From Lunularia cruciata (taxonomy: Eukaryota; Streptophyta; Marchantiopsida; Lunulariales; Lunulariaceae): a stretch of DNA of 64,000 bases. Location of the stretch: the NCBI GenBank assembly GCA_948567375.1, contig OX419757.1:29450001-29514000 (forward strand), given 5' to 3'. Positions within the stretch are counted from its first letter, which is position 1, and every line of letters begins with the position of its first letter. Below the pieces are notes generated by a model. It had not been told where the DNA came from. It ran no database searches and saw only the letters and a list, made by a program, of their open reading frames with translations. Shown piece by piece: positions 11,516-24,300 of the stretch. The position numbers and the translations under genes are program-made.

Positions 11516-12535
11516 TCCTTGAGGGACCATCATGAGAGGAGGAGTCAAACATGCCATATGACATCCTTGAAAACAGCTATCATGCACCAACATAGTAGTA
11601 ACTCCACTAAAAGAGCCGTATAATATACACCGCAAGCCTACATGTACAGGTGCCAAGCTTGGGTTCATAATGTCATCAATGTTTGGGAGGTGGCATGGTG
11701 CATAATTGTGCACATGATCCATCCAAAAAACACCATCACATCCTTCCAACATGAGGATTCCAAAAGGCAAAACCTCATGCACTCTCAAGATAGTGCAGCC
11801 TATAGTAGCATCAAGTGTCGTCAGTATTATCTATTGAAGATATACATAGTCACCTAGATGAAATCAATGAATCAAAGGTCTATAACCTCTTCCTCAAATA
11901 GTAGCATAGTGTAAGGCATCCCTATGTTGATCAATTGCCAAGTTCTCAAAGGCCATCGGCATTACTCTCTGAAAGATCTCTACCCATTGAGAACATACGT
12001 TCACGCATATGCATGGATCATCAAAGTCCAAAACTACAATAGCATCTTGATGAATGGTTGTATGTAGATCTGGATCTTGTCCATAGAGTAGAAAGTAAGG
12101 AGAGAAGGATGCTAAGGAGGCTTGTCAGTTGAACCAATAGCCTATGGCCAACCAAGTTAATTGTAGATCCCAATCTCCCAGGTGGATTCTCCATAAACCA
12201 TACTTATGCAATCCTCTCTTCACAATCTGAACCACTCTCTTTGCTAAGCCATCTGCCTCAAGGTGATCTTGGGAGGTAGTATAATGATCAATCAAGGCCT
12301 TGTCATACAAGACCTGAAACTCCCCCAAGAACTTTGTACCTTGATCAGTCAAAACCTTAGTTAGTGCACTAAAATGACTAAGAACTTGATCCAGGAATGA
12401 GTTAGCCGTACGTTCATTAGACTTGTCAAGAAGTGCCACCAAGTAAATCCACTTGGAGAAGTGCTCCACCATAACCAAAACATACTGATGATATCTCACA
12501 ATCAATGGTAAAGGTCCAACAAAATACTAATTTTA
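11510..12535 (-). pseudogene. Inverted fragment of family C integrase core plus C-terminal PHD finger
   Basis: On the minus strand, 12505-12125 encodes an integrase core: VMVEHFSKWIYLVALLDKS (one base off the catalytic Asp pattern), VLTDQGTKFLGEF with the second Asp, and DHLEADGLAKR with the Glu. The C-terminal domain follows across stops, then 11788-11510 gives ILRVHEVLPFGILMLEG and a PHD-like finger (LRCILYG, CHMACLTPPL). The PHD end matches the remnant at about 6545-6610. In a live element the PHD finger might read histone marks; that is inference. The fragment carries no LTR and is fused tail to tail to family D RNase H. Confidence 0.75.
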
Positions 12536-13500
12536 TCTTAGTAAGTAAGATTCTTCTACTAATAATTTGGATGATTAAAAGGAAGTCTATGGGAGTTTTA
12601 TAAGAGCATCATCTAATGATGATCTTTTTGGAAAATTTGATATTATAGATAATAGATTTATTTCAATTCTTTAGATAGTGTAATTTATCCCAAAAAAATG
12701 ATTGTTGTAGATAATAGAACTTAAATTTAATTTTCATGATAGTGTTATATTTCCAAGATTGATCATGAGCAAGCACATGAGTATATCATGTTCTAAGTTA
12801 CAGTAATAACTATTATTATTCTTATATTCTTGACTTGGAACGGTATAGACTCCGAGCTAGTCTTTGAAATGATAAACTCTGTAGAATGGAGTGCTCGGAA
12901 ATAGTAAACATTGATAAGAGTTTATCTTGTATATATTTGGAGGTATCTAGGACAGTTGGTTAGTTCATTTGTAATTGTTCATTCTTAATAATTGAAAATA
13001 AGTAATTAATTGTATTGAAGTGTTAATGATCATGAAATAGGACTCGCATGGGTGAGTTAGTTTAAGAATCTTTTTCTCTTTATAGGTTTCACCATTCTGT
13101 CATATTTCGCGTAAATTAATCCATGATTCATATCAAATAATATGATTTATCAGAAGAAAAACGCGACTCCGTAGAACACATTAAGGATGGTAAGAAAATT
13201 TATCTTACTTTATTTTACTACAAAGGCTATCAACTAATTAAGGAATACATATTTCTTTACAAACAATAAGACCTTCATAAGTATATATTTTCTCCATACC
13301 ACTATCAATATAATCACTAAGTTTCTAAATAGTTATGCTATTCCAAAATGTTCTCATATACACTCTCAACAAAAAGAATTTTTGGGTCAGGGCTTGTCTC
13401 GAGATTCAAGATACAATTGTCATACATAACTACTCTTATCGATTTCTAGTCCGTAACAGTACTCATTTCGGGAGTCCAATCGCGGTCATGACACGTCCCA
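12536..13500. other. AT-rich intergenic DNA
   Basis: No coding pattern, repeat match or RNA gene is visible. It separates the retrotransposon block from the Nudix gene promoter. Confidence 0.5.
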
Positions 13501-13517
13501 CAGAAGCCTCAGTTTGG

Positions 13518-13533
13518 GGCCCAAAGGCCCACA
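13518..13533 (+). promoter_or_regulatory. Paired GGCCCA (site II / up1-like) boxes upstream of the Nudix gene
   Basis: GGCCCAAAGGCCCACA contains two adjacent GGCCCA boxes about 190 bp before the TATA box and 490 bp before the start codon. In plants such boxes are common in promoters of growth-linked and housekeeping genes. Their role here is inferred from position. Confidence 0.45.
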
Positions 13534-13712
13534 AGGAAACGGAGGACAAATTCGCAATATCACTCTTCAGAACTGTGTCATGTCTCCCGATCTCTGACTA
13601 TTTCTATGGTCCTCTGCCCGCAGGGCTGTTTCAATTGGCCTGCCAGCAGTTCTGCTTCTCTGCAAGGAATCGGCTGATCAGCTCAGCTCTGATGAAGGAT
13701 ATTTGCTCGTGG

Positions 13713-13719
13713 TATAAAA
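13713..13719 (+). promoter_or_regulatory. TATA box candidate for the Nudix gene
   Basis: TATAAAA lies about 300 bp before the ATG at 14020, leaving room for a 5' UTR of roughly 270 bp. It is the only good TATA box found close upstream. Confidence 0.4.
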
Positions 13720-14019
13720 CAGAGAATTTTGTTGGCATGTGTATGGGGCATTTCAGAGCATTAAAATATTCTTGCTGCGCAGAAATCTTGGAGAAGTGGT
13801 ATGGTACCCCTCCGCACTGTCTTTTGGAAGTCAGCTAATCTGCTGCATTATGTTCCTTCGCCCCTTTTGGAAAGCAGAGGTGCACAAATTTGGATCCTAG
13901 GTAGAGGACCAAGATTTGTGGTCAGGAACTCCAGTTGCCATCCTCACCAGACTCTGGCGGGAAGCGCAAGATTGAACGTGAGGACTATAGCTCATTCTCG
14001 GGAGCATAGTTCTACCATA

Positions 14020-15769
14020 ATGTCTACGACGATGGAAGATGGAACAGGGACCAACGGAAATGCAGCTGCTGAGGAACTTGAGCGAACAGAGCCAACCGCG
14101 CGAAAGCTGCTTACTCTGGTGATCATTCACTGTGATGGCAAGGTGCTGCTCGGGATGAAAAAGCGAGGGTAAGTCCTCTTTACGAACGTGTTTAAGATTC
14201 TGAACCCAGTTTAAGATTTATAGTTGACAACGAGGTGGGCGATTGTAGCTGATTATGAGGTGCAAAGCCGGACAATTTGTTCAGTTCTCTGAAGCCACTT
14301 CTGTCGTGGCAGATTTGGCAAAGGATACTACAATGGTTTTGGAGGAAAGGTCGAGAAGGGCGAGACTATAGCTGAAGCTGCAGCGAGAGAGGTCAACAAT
14401 GTGCTTTCCCACGGATTGATTGTGCACCCTTGCTTTGCACATTAGATATGATTCACTTTGTCTCCTCATATAGATTGTATTCAAATTTTGCAGCTACAAG
14501 AAGAATCTGGTGTTACCGCTGTGGATATGGAGAAGCGGGGAATTCTGACTTTTCACTTCGATAACGATCCACTTTCTTGGGAGGTAAACCGTCTAAAACC
14601 GTTCCAGCACATCTAAGCTAGTAATCACCAAACCCGGAATTTGGCGGTGGTAAATGATCAAGAGCAGGAATAGAGAAGCCTAAAGAACAAGCAGACTTCA
14701 TGAGCCAACGGATAGAGTATAATAATCTCGAAATAGGAAAGTGTTCTAGGTTGATGCTACACAAACAGCATCATCCTTATTAGGAAGTCCACTTGATGTC
14801 CTGCTTTACATTCAGATAGGCAGGTTCTATACATCATAGTATAAATGAAGTACGATTTCAAACTTGGCCCAGGTTCCGGAAAATAGTAAAGGTAATTTCA
14901 TGGGTAATCTCATGCTTGATTGGATCTTCCCATCAGCTTTTAGCGTTTCGTCTCCTTTTGTCGAGGTAAAGGAGTTTCATCGCTCTGACTGGTATTTGTA
15001 CCGAGTCTCGCGGAAATACATGAATCATCTCAGTTGGTTGTTGCTTACAGGTCCATGTCTACTATGTTTCTGAGTTTACCGGTGATCCTTGCGAAACAGA
15101 GGAGATGGCTCCAGCCTGGTTTCCTGTCGCTGATATACCTTATGGTATGTGTTAGTAGTGCATGTGGGTAATGCTTAGAGGGATTGCATGACTACTTTGA
15201 AACTGTGGATTTCGTTATTCGTATTTGCTGGACAGTTGCTGACTCAAAGCGTTGTTATTTTACAGACATAATGTGGTCAGATGATGTGATTTGGTATCCA
15301 CTATTGTTGTCAGGTCTATATTAGACCCTTATTGCTTTGAATTCAAAATGTGATTCGTTTCGTTCATAATTTCCTTGTCCAACGACCGACTGTTGATTCA
15401 AACACACACCGGATTCGTTTTGTTTGCCCCTACACCTCAATTACCTGCTTCCTATTTAACGACTTTGTCGAATTTGTCTGTTTCTTTGCACCTGCTTAGT
15501 TTAGCCCCTCCTATTCTTTGCTTCCAGAAGTCTCTTCAGGTCTTAGTGCTTATATAATCGGATAATACATTCATTTGATCTCAGAGGCACGATACTTGTG
15601 ATATGTCGCCTGCGTGAAGAAATATAATCCATTTCTTGTACAATCACCAGTAGACCTACACTTACTGATGGTAACTTGATTTCCAGGTCAGCAATTCAAA
15701 GGTGACTTCTACTTCACCAACACTACCACATTGACGTCTCATACGATTCAAGTGGTCTCGAATTTGTAA
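14020..15769 (+). CDS. MTH1-type Nudix hydrolase (oxidized purine nucleoside triphosphatase), six exons
   Basis: Joining exons 14020-14168, 14313-14391, 14494-14583, 15051-15144, 15266-15313 and 15687-15769 gives an uninterrupted 180-aa protein. Every intron is GT-AG. Residues 61-83 match the Nudix box G-x5-E-x7-REUxEExGU perfectly (it starts GKVEKGE and ends RELQEESG, split by intron 2). The protein aligns with animal MTH1/NUDT1: LLGMKKRG, then GYYNGFGGKV, then MWSDD, which keeps the Trp and Asp pair that contact the purine. MTH1 enzymes hydrolyse 8-oxo-dGTP and 2-OH-dATP to monophosphates and so keep oxidized bases out of DNA. The start chosen is the first ATG in frame; it adds about 25 residues ahead of the conserved core, and a second in-frame ATG lies four codons on. 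No organelle signal is obvious. Introns are 102 to 467 bp. This is the clearest live gene in the window. Confidence 0.93.
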
Positions 15770-18700
15770 CCTTGATGAAATGTAGCTCAAACTTGGCTCA
15801 TTCACCCAAGGACCTAGGAACCAGCTCCTTGCACCAGTTGAGGCGGTGCTCGGCTTGTTGAAATATGGCTCAGTAGACATTGATTTTGATCATAAAATGG
15901 GCAATCTATTCACAAGTGTTTACTGTTAGGGAGTCGCATTGAAGTACGCTCCCAGCACCTTCTATTTTTCTCTTAGCGAGCATTCCGTGTCAAAGAACAG
16001 GAAGAATCATGCGAATTAGAGTGGACCTTGATTAATACTCTCTCCATATAAGGTCTTCCACAGTTTTCTACTCGACTTTACATCCATGGGAAATTGTCCT
16101 CTGTATTGGTGACCATGCGGACTGTAAGGTAGTTTCACACGAGCAACGATAGAGGGATCTCTCCTCTACTTCCGACTTCAAATGTAGCAAACGCACTCCC
16201 ACAATATGCAGTAAGCCGAGCAGTTGCAAATGTCTGGCCGTTCCAGTTTAATTCATATGTACCTTCATTTCTGATTTGTTACTTGAATTGCGTAAGTCAG
16301 GGAATAATGCGAACACTACACCGTACCTTAGGGAATACTTGGTTGCTATACCAATGTGTCAACTGGACACCATCAGCTATACTTTTACTGGAGAAAGGCT
16401 TTTGACCGAACCAATTGAACCAATTGATTCTGTAGTGATGAAGAACTATTCGGTGGAATCCTGCATTCAAGGTTCCTTCCAGGGTCTGCGAGCTTCCAGC
16501 TTTGGTCCGCTTTCACGCTATACTAGAATATCTGGCTAAACTCTTACTTCAAACTATATTCGAACGACAAAGTAAGTTCGCCCAATATGATCGCTTGGAC
16601 ACAAAGAGTCCAATAGAGTTCATTGGCAACAGTTGCAGATACGACTCTGTTGCCCACAATCGTCAGATAATATTTTTTATGTGATTGCCAATTTCTACAC
16701 AGTGGTGGACATTGGAATGCGTATCCAATTAAGTGATCCAATTGCGTTCAAAGACATTTATAGTTATCAAGATAACCTAATATCACAGCATTCACCGACG
16801 AAACAAGAGATTGAGACTACGATAATGAAGAAAAAGAGCTTCAAGACTTCCAAGACAGTCGGCTACTTTAGTTTAACGACAAATCCATACCTTATTAATA
16901 AGAAATGATAAAAAGATAGGGGCAAAGACTTGCCTTCTCTTCAAAAATGAGTGGGCTATATAATATTCTATCTTCTTAATGGGCGACCACAAGGCGTCTG
17001 ATGAGATGATTTCATACTCCGTTCCTTATACTTTTTAGTCCTCTCACGAAGAAATGAGTTGACCTTACCTTCATACTGAATTTTTCTCTGCACTTTATGC
17101 TTGGAAGCTTGTAGAACGCGGCATCCCGAACCATACCATTACAGGAGATGGAGAGCAAGCGACCAGCACAAGGACTCGAGGGGACTTCCGTATGGAGTTG
17201 TGTCCTCCCAAGGTTCCCGCAATGCTTTGGGGTTAGGAAGTCATATATCTTAAGGACTTTTTAGTATTTTCGGAAAGGTCTAATTCTCTAAACTGGGTGC
17301 AGAGAAACTTGAGATATTCTCATTATTAATACTTATAAGATCCAGATTTGGCAGCTTAAAGTGCAATTAAAATCTGTAATTTAGGTGAACTTTTAGTTTT
17401 ATAGATAGAAATAGATATATATTTTCAAAGCCTACAGTTACTACTTGTAAGAGCGTTTTGTTGCACAAAAAGTGACATCCCGTTCAAAATTTTATTTCTT
17501 GACGACCCCCTAGAACAAAGAAGTTTAAACTCATGCTCAAAAGATAAGAGGAAGCGGTTTCTCTTTTACTGAAAAGTTCCTTCGATAATTTAGAGAATAT
17601 TCGAATGAATCTATAGGAAGAAAACCGTCTTCCCGAATCTAGGGATTCCTCGAAATAAAAGCATCTTTCTCCGGGAAATACCTTTTAAACGAAAGGTGTG
17701 ATTCCTGCAATAATTTGCTGTAGTCAAAACCGATCATTTGAAAATATCTCTTTCGCTTGAATGCTGCTTCCCGAGTATGTTAGACGTAAACAATAAGCAT
17801 TTCAAATACTTGAGAAAATTCTTATATAACATTTAATTGGTCTAGAATCTGGACTCTCGTGCTAGTTTAGGCAGTACTCGCAAAGATTTTCTAATCCGAC
17901 CAAGTAGAGAAGTGTTTGAAACAAGCTCTAAGAAATGGTCGGATAAAAGATAATCAATACTGCAGTTCTGTTTTGAAGGTACAATGTTCAGTCACTGCAG
18001 TTTACTCAAGATTGTTGTATTATGTCAATTAAATATCATGACCAAGTTCTTCAAACTCCTTAGTTCCTAATAGTTCTTCGAAGGTATTGTCAAGCAAGCC
18101 TTTCTGTTAGGAGTCTCAGAAATTGTACAAACATTGTTTAAGGCAGAGGAGTCTTTCTCAAATGAATATGCTCCGACACCTCAAATAACATACATCACAA
18201 AGTGATTCCAGATGTAGAACTTTTGATCTACAGAAATGACATTCCAGATCCCCAGTTGTCTATCTGGAAGTTTTTACTCCTCCAATTTAGTAAAACGGAC
18301 AAGCTGGCCGGGAGTAGCATACATCAAGTTGAGCTATCGAGCATTTTCAAGTCTAAAAACCACAACTTTGTAGCTTTTCAACATCTCCAAAATTTAGAAA
18401 CTCTACTTTCACTATCTTCTGATCGTCACAAATGTCTTCCGGCTGCATCCTCTTTTCCTCATCAGATAGAGAGTCAGTACACTGAGATCCTAATGCGAAC
18501 TCCAAACATCTGCGTTCTAAGCAGCATTTAGCATCAACAAATGACCGCGAGAAGTCTGATTCAATCTCTTCAACATGCAGTATACTTCTCACTCACTATT
18601 TAGTAATACCATAATCATGGCAGGCTCCAAACTGTTACTACACAATGAGGTAGGAGTTTCAAATCTTCTACCGGTCCAAGTTACAACACGGACTCCCAAT

Positions 18701-18900
18701 TAGGTTATTACCCCCCCTTCTGCTCCTACCGCTCACCTCGCCTTGCATACATGGACCTGCTTACATTTCTGCCAACTGTTGATGTCTATTCGATTGATTG
18801 AGTCTAGAGAGAAGGCTAGAGTTTAAACGTGTCATGACAAACGCTAACCTGGTCGGATCCTAATATAGCGATTTAACTTGGACAAGCACCCCGTACCCTT
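15770..18900. other. Intergenic, low-copy-looking DNA
   Basis: Short open frames at 16276-16539, 16633-16908 and 18202-18531 have no recognisable domain and no convincing splice partners. A minus-strand frame at 18353-18592 has a protein-like acidic composition but no support. I see no transposon or RNA gene here. Confidence 0.4.
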
Positions 18901-18927
18901 TAGTGTGAACAGTTTCGGTACTCACTA

Positions 18928-18961
18928 GGCTAGGTGATCCATCCCTGTTGATCACCTAGCC
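18928..18961. repeat. Perfect 12-bp inverted repeat (hairpin)
   Basis: GGCTAGGTGATC at 18928-18939 and GATCACCTAGCC at 18950-18961 are exact reverse complements with a 10-base loop. Two further pairs form outside after one mismatch. It lies in the intergenic stretch between the two host genes. Confidence 0.8.
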
Positions 18962-19999
18962 CAGTCAAGAACAAAATCTGAAGCTCGGGGGAAACTCCTA
19001 GAAGACGCGTCTGAATTACCTTTGGGAGTCTCAATCTCCTTTTCCATTCTCCAGAAATATAGATGGGTATGATGACTAAGACCGCTGGGCACGTGAACCA
19101 CGGCTATTGACTAGGATGTGATAGACATGTGCTCATCGGCACTGATGGCTTTTTGCAAATATTTTACAGAGGTTGCAGTTCAGACTACACACTCACGAGC
19201 CCTGAGACGTTCGGCGTCATAATCTCGTCCACGACTATCAAAACTTTGCAACCACGACTGCCCGCATCTGTTACCTCCTTCAAGCTCTGAGCAGAAAGCA
19301 CGTGGCACAAAGTAGTGAGTCCCTGATTGTTATAATTGGATCAAATTCTTACGAGCATGAAACTCTGTAGACTAAAGCTACTGTCGTGAATTACTAAAAC
19401 CTTGACCGAAACTGACTGTCTTGATTGCATATCGGGTAAAGGTTGAGTGACTGCCTTAAGGTGCATACCATCTTTGAAGTTCGCATTCGCGTGCGTGAGA
19501 TGACTATCTCTCCAATGATGTCAAATGCTGCGTTTGAGATTTAATATCCGCATATCTGAAACCTCTACTTATTTCTCACCAAGCTGTGGGTTGGGGACTC
19601 TCGTCTACAGGTAAGTTGCTCCTACGTAATCTGCATGCTGTCTGGCCAACATAGTATGATAGAGCCCAAGCATCGCCCGAGCTAACCATATTTTGCGTTC
19701 GTTGAGGATGGAAGAATCTGGAAGGATAAGGAGCGCCTGTGAATCCTGGTGTAAGAGAACAGTTGATTCCCCATTTTCTGCCCTTCAGCCTGTCGGGGTA
19801 CTTCTCCAGATATCTAGTAATTTCATCGGCCCGACTAATGATCTGGACCTCTTTGCAACAACAGGAGGCAACACAGACGTTTACTTGGGGGTGTACACGC
19901 AGCTACACAGGATGTCATCCGCCGGAAGGGAATACAATCAGATGCTAATGGTTGATGGATGAAATATACACCAGATAATGATATACAGAGAAAGCACAG
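18962..19999. other. Intergenic DNA downstream of the membrane-protein gene
   Basis: Two overlapping open frames at 19693-19962 have no recognised domain. This stretch would contain the 3' UTR and polyadenylation region of the minus-strand gene that stops at 20000. Confidence 0.35.
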
Positions 20000-21388
20000 T
20001 CAACTTGGTGGAGTGCCTTTCTGTTCATTCCTTTCAAGATGTTGCATAGCTTCTTCAATACTCGAGCCTGAACTTGAAGACGAGTCTCCTTTTACTACAT
20101 CCTGGAATCCTTTCCCCTTCCCCAGATCATGAGAGACCTGCTTGTCAAATGTACCAGACGCTGAGCATTCCCCTTGTACATACTCTCGATAATGAAGTGC
20201 CTCCTTATCAGATGAATCATGATCTGAAGACTCTTCATGTAAGGGCCACTCTATTCGTTCAGGCTGGCAAGGAGACGGAACTGGCCGTGCAAAGTATGTT
20301 GGATATTCTTGTCCTGGCATTAGCACTGATACCGCCTTCGAGTAACTATTCGACTGCAAAGAAAACCACGTGAAAAGACGATGAGTATTCTCATGAAAGA
20401 TCAGACAGAACTTCGGTCTTGTTTATCTGCTGTCCAGAACTTTCATCAAAATCATCTAAGATATTAGTCATGGGGCAATGCGGTCCGCTTCACAGCACGA
20501 TGCTCTGGCTACAGTACGCGACCGCCGGATGTCCATAATAATAGCTTGACAGTACATAGAAAGATTCATGGCAACAAGCTACACGTGTCCAGCTATTTTG
20601 GACCAGAACAAGTAGCTGAAAGTGCGGACACCCACAATCTCAGGTCCTGAGCAACAACTGTTATCTACCACCGATTGCTTATCGCATCTGTCAATCCCAA
20701 CTCATTGACCAAAACCCAAGGCTTAAGCAGCACATGAACAGGGAGGGACTCGAGGACTAATCGGTAGCTCCAGACACCCTCTGCATTCGCCTCTTATTTC
20801 GGGCTCATTGGTGTCTCGAATGATCGGACCAGTTGAAGAAATACTAACTGATCATGACATAAACCTACGGCCTAATGTGATTTGAAAACTTGCACTTCGG
20901 GGAAGACAATGCTCGACATGTAACAAGATGTGTCACGCAAGCTCAAATCGTTTTTCCAACTGATATAACAGTAGAGAGTGTACAGTGTGTACTGCAGAGG
21001 CCAGGTGTGATACTTTAACCTGTGGAAATAAAACCGTCATCCGTCTGCTCCGCCGGTATCCAGGAGATTGAAAGACGTTGAACTAGAGGCCAGCTGTGTA
21101 TCACGAAAAGTGGAATAAAGAGTGACTTACGTGAGAAAGCTCAGGTTTCTGAGAATCTGTTGAGGATTCTGGTATCGAATCAGCTTGTTCTTCATCCCTT
21201 GCGGCACGGTTGGAACGATGAGGTCGAAAGATCCTCTCGAATATAGCCATCACCAAAAACATCGCAAACAGAACCGCAGTTGCAATAAAACCGAAGGACA
21301 CAGCATTGAGAGTTTGATTTGCATGTCTGAAATGCTGAAACGGAGAACCAAGGGGGGGCGCAGACGGCGCTCCGTTCATTTCTGCCAT
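20000..21388 (-). CDS. Plant single-pass membrane protein of unknown function, two exons
   Basis: Exon 1 (21388-21131) encodes 86 residues and exon 2 (20353-20000) 117 residues plus a TGA. The 777-bp intron has a good donor (CAC|GTAAGT) and acceptor (TTTGCAG|TCG) and is phase 0, giving a 203-aa protein. One hydrophobic helix spans about residues 29-50 (SFGFIATAVLFAMFLVMAIF) and is followed by a basic stretch, ERIFRPHRSNR, which suggests a cytosolic C-terminus. Exon 2 starts with a conserved-looking Pro-rich block, VSVLMPGQEYPTYFARPVP then PCQPERIEWP, and continues into an acidic and Ser-rich tail. From memory, this TM plus MPGQ-x-PT-x-x-A-x-P layout occurs in an uncharacterised land-plant family; I cannot name a function. 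The ATG at 21388 was chosen because homology-like sequence starts there; an in-frame ATG 15 codons upstream is possible. Confidence 0.75.
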
Positions 21389-24300
21389 GGCAATCAGAGC
21401 AACTGGAACTTCGCTCGAAAATAGGTAAAACAAACCCGTTGCTGCTCTGAATCCCTTCGCCTAAAATCTCTCGAGTTGAATAATTCCAGAGTCAACTAAA
21501 AGATGTGCCGGTGGATAATATCGTGAAGTTGTCGCAACCTTACGCGAAAGTAGCTGGCGCTTCAACGCTTTGAGCTCATGGAAATAAGAGCTCCAATTCC
21601 CATGGCAGCTTATCATGTACGAGCAGTGGCTTCACAAACTAAATTTTACTTCTAACGGAACTTCAGCACAAATGCTTTCTCTTCCTTCTCCATATATCAG
21701 ACAGGGTCAGCTCAATCCACCACGGCCCCGAGTCAGAACTCAAGCATTTCGAGCACTCTGCTCTCTAAATTGTCCTGTACTGTTGTAAATTGTACTGTTC
21801 GTCTGACGAGAAGTCTCACTTACAATTTCAGTCCCGTTAGTTATCTGTCTCGTTAGAACAGCCAGCAAGAGTTAGCTGCTGCTTTCAAGCTAGGAACCAA
21901 CAGGAAATCCCACACGTCTTCTTGATCTGGGGCTCCATCAGACCACATTGCCATCCAATTAGACAGCGGTGTGAACCACAAAGGCAGAAAATCACACCAC
22001 CACGTGCACTTATCCAGTGTCTTGACTTCTGCTTTTCCTACCATCACCAATCTAATCCGTACACTAGCCGAAGAACGACGGCGACAAAATTTTGTTTCAA
22101 ATGGCGACACCAAAGTCACCACCAGGAAAACAACTCCAAGCTCAAGCTTGCAGCACACTGTCCTCTCGATGGCAGCCAACACCAGCCACCAATGAAGAAG
22201 ACTCAAATCGATACTTTTCTTAGTCCTAACGACTGCTGAAGTCCAAACAGAGCGACGAGGAAGTTTCCCGGTTGTCTCCGAGAGACGTGTGCTAAGACTT
22301 CTGCCCTCGCAGCACCGATCGCATGATTATACAGAATACTTCGATCTATAATCAACTCACGCTGATGGTGCCGCTTCCTCCTGCACAACGCATTCCCCTC
22401 CCTCTCTTCAACTCTCCCCAGTAGCAGCTCGATCTCGACACAGGTAGAGCTTTCTACCTCCCAGCCACTGTGCACCAAGTAAAAGCGAGTCTGCTTCTGC
22501 TGTCGGACAAGTCACCAACGCCGAGAAGCCGCTTTGCATAGGCTTGAACTAATTACCCATCGTCACTCCAACCTTATAGAAGCCTCTCTTTACTGCTGTA
22601 CGTCTTAACTACGTACAGCACGTAGTTGTGCAATCCTTCCTGCCCTCCCATGCGGTTGGCGCCTTGTTCTGCTTCTACCGTATGTGAAATCTTGCTCCTA
22701 TCAAATTCATGCATGTGAGCGACACGTAGATAATAATGGGCCTAGATTCAGGAGAGTGTTGCTGGACTTTCCGGCGAAATAATGCTCTGGTGACTCCATT
22801 GCACCTGTGACACGAATATGCAAAGCTCGAAAGCCTTCCATAACTTTGCTCGAATACGATGCACCAAACCTTAGCTGCGTGTGTCGATTAACTGGTGCAG
22901 TCACACTGAAGTATCTTGATTTGGTATGACTAGGTCCTTCATTCAGAGTGGGAGGAACTTGGGAGCCACTTACATTCGACAACGTGATCGACGACTCTCA
23001 AACACGACCTGATTGCCGTAGGTATCATAATAATTTGTTCAAAGAATTGACGACTTGTTTCATCAAGCTCATAGGATTATCTCAGCACATGAGTGGACCT
23101 TAATATTGCCGTTACTCCTGAATTATTTGCAGAAATATGAGGAAGTGGAATCTCCACAAAGACCTAAAGTCCAGTACAAATGGTTAACTTTCAAATAGTC
23201 TTTTGGAAATAGATCTAATCGATTCAACAGCTCATGATGTTGGAGAGTGCAGTTGCTATTCGCACATTTTATTTCGAGTTAGACGACACGCTACACCTAT
23301 AAGCTTTTATTCAGATGATAGATACAAACAGCGGTGCGACTAGTATCCTCCGTGGCGCTTCGATCGATATTTAACTCGTGTTATATTGCACGGACCAAAC
23401 TACCATACATGAAATAGTATAAGTCAAGACAGGATCTAAAGTAAGCTACGGTGCCGTACTGCCGAGTCAATTCGCTCCATTCGTAAATTTCAATTTTCAC
23501 TCGTGTAAGTTTTCTCGTAATCTAAATAAAATTTCTGTGCGATAAATCTAATTAAGTAGAGTGAAAGGACTATTCAAGAAAATGGACAAGAAAATAAAGG
23601 GCCTATTCATTTATCTTCCTTTTCACTCATTCTCAATAATAATCTAGTATACAAAGGTTAATGTGATTTATTACTGTCAATGAGTGAAGTCAGAGAATGA
23701 ACGAACTAAGTTGGCGGTTCAAATTCGTGTCTAATTTTCCTCAATCCAATTCGACAAAATATTCGTCCTTGACAAGATCCTTTCTGGTTTACAAAAGAGA
23801 AGATTACGATGGTGCGCAAAATTTTAGTGCAGGAATTGACTTGGCATGAAGGTAACATAAAAATACTCATAAATGATAATATCAATTATTTTATCTAAAC
23901 TGAATTAAAATAGAATGGTTAAAGACAATTACGTTGGTTTCGAATTGCTCATCCCTGGAGCGATTAGTCTCTGAAGTACGGAATTATTAGTGATATCAAG
24001 CCATCTGGATAATAATCAACCAGATCTGACAGTTTATTCTTCCAGCCATCCATCCAAGTAACGGCCTCCTTCCAGACGCTTAAAACGTCACGAGAATAAG
24101 AACGATCTTCAGAAACTCCTGTTAATACGCATTACTGTATGCTAATCAAACCCTTCCTAATCAGTCCTTTGTCTCAATGGGATTCCTAGCCGTCGATTGA
24201 GGTACCCCACAACTGAACTTTGACCGATTGGCCGTGTGCAAAGTTGGTGCGTAACGGGCAGCAGCTATCACTGGAGATCACTCGTGGTTCTATTAAATTC

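Noticed and set aside
13335-13838. 167-codon open frame before the Nudix gene
   Set aside because: It overlaps the promoter boxes and TATA candidate, has no recognisable domain, and its composition looks like chance.
18353-18592. Minus-strand 79-codon frame with acidic, protein-like composition
   Set aside because: No domain, no clear splice partners and an opposing frame of similar length; not enough to call a gene.
21853-22478. Overlapping short frames on both strands upstream of the membrane-protein gene
   Set aside because: No domain; more likely promoter or 5' UTR sequence.
23700-23730. GTTCAAATTCG resembling a tRNA T-loop
   Set aside because: No matching D-arm, anticodon arm or acceptor stem can be folded around it.
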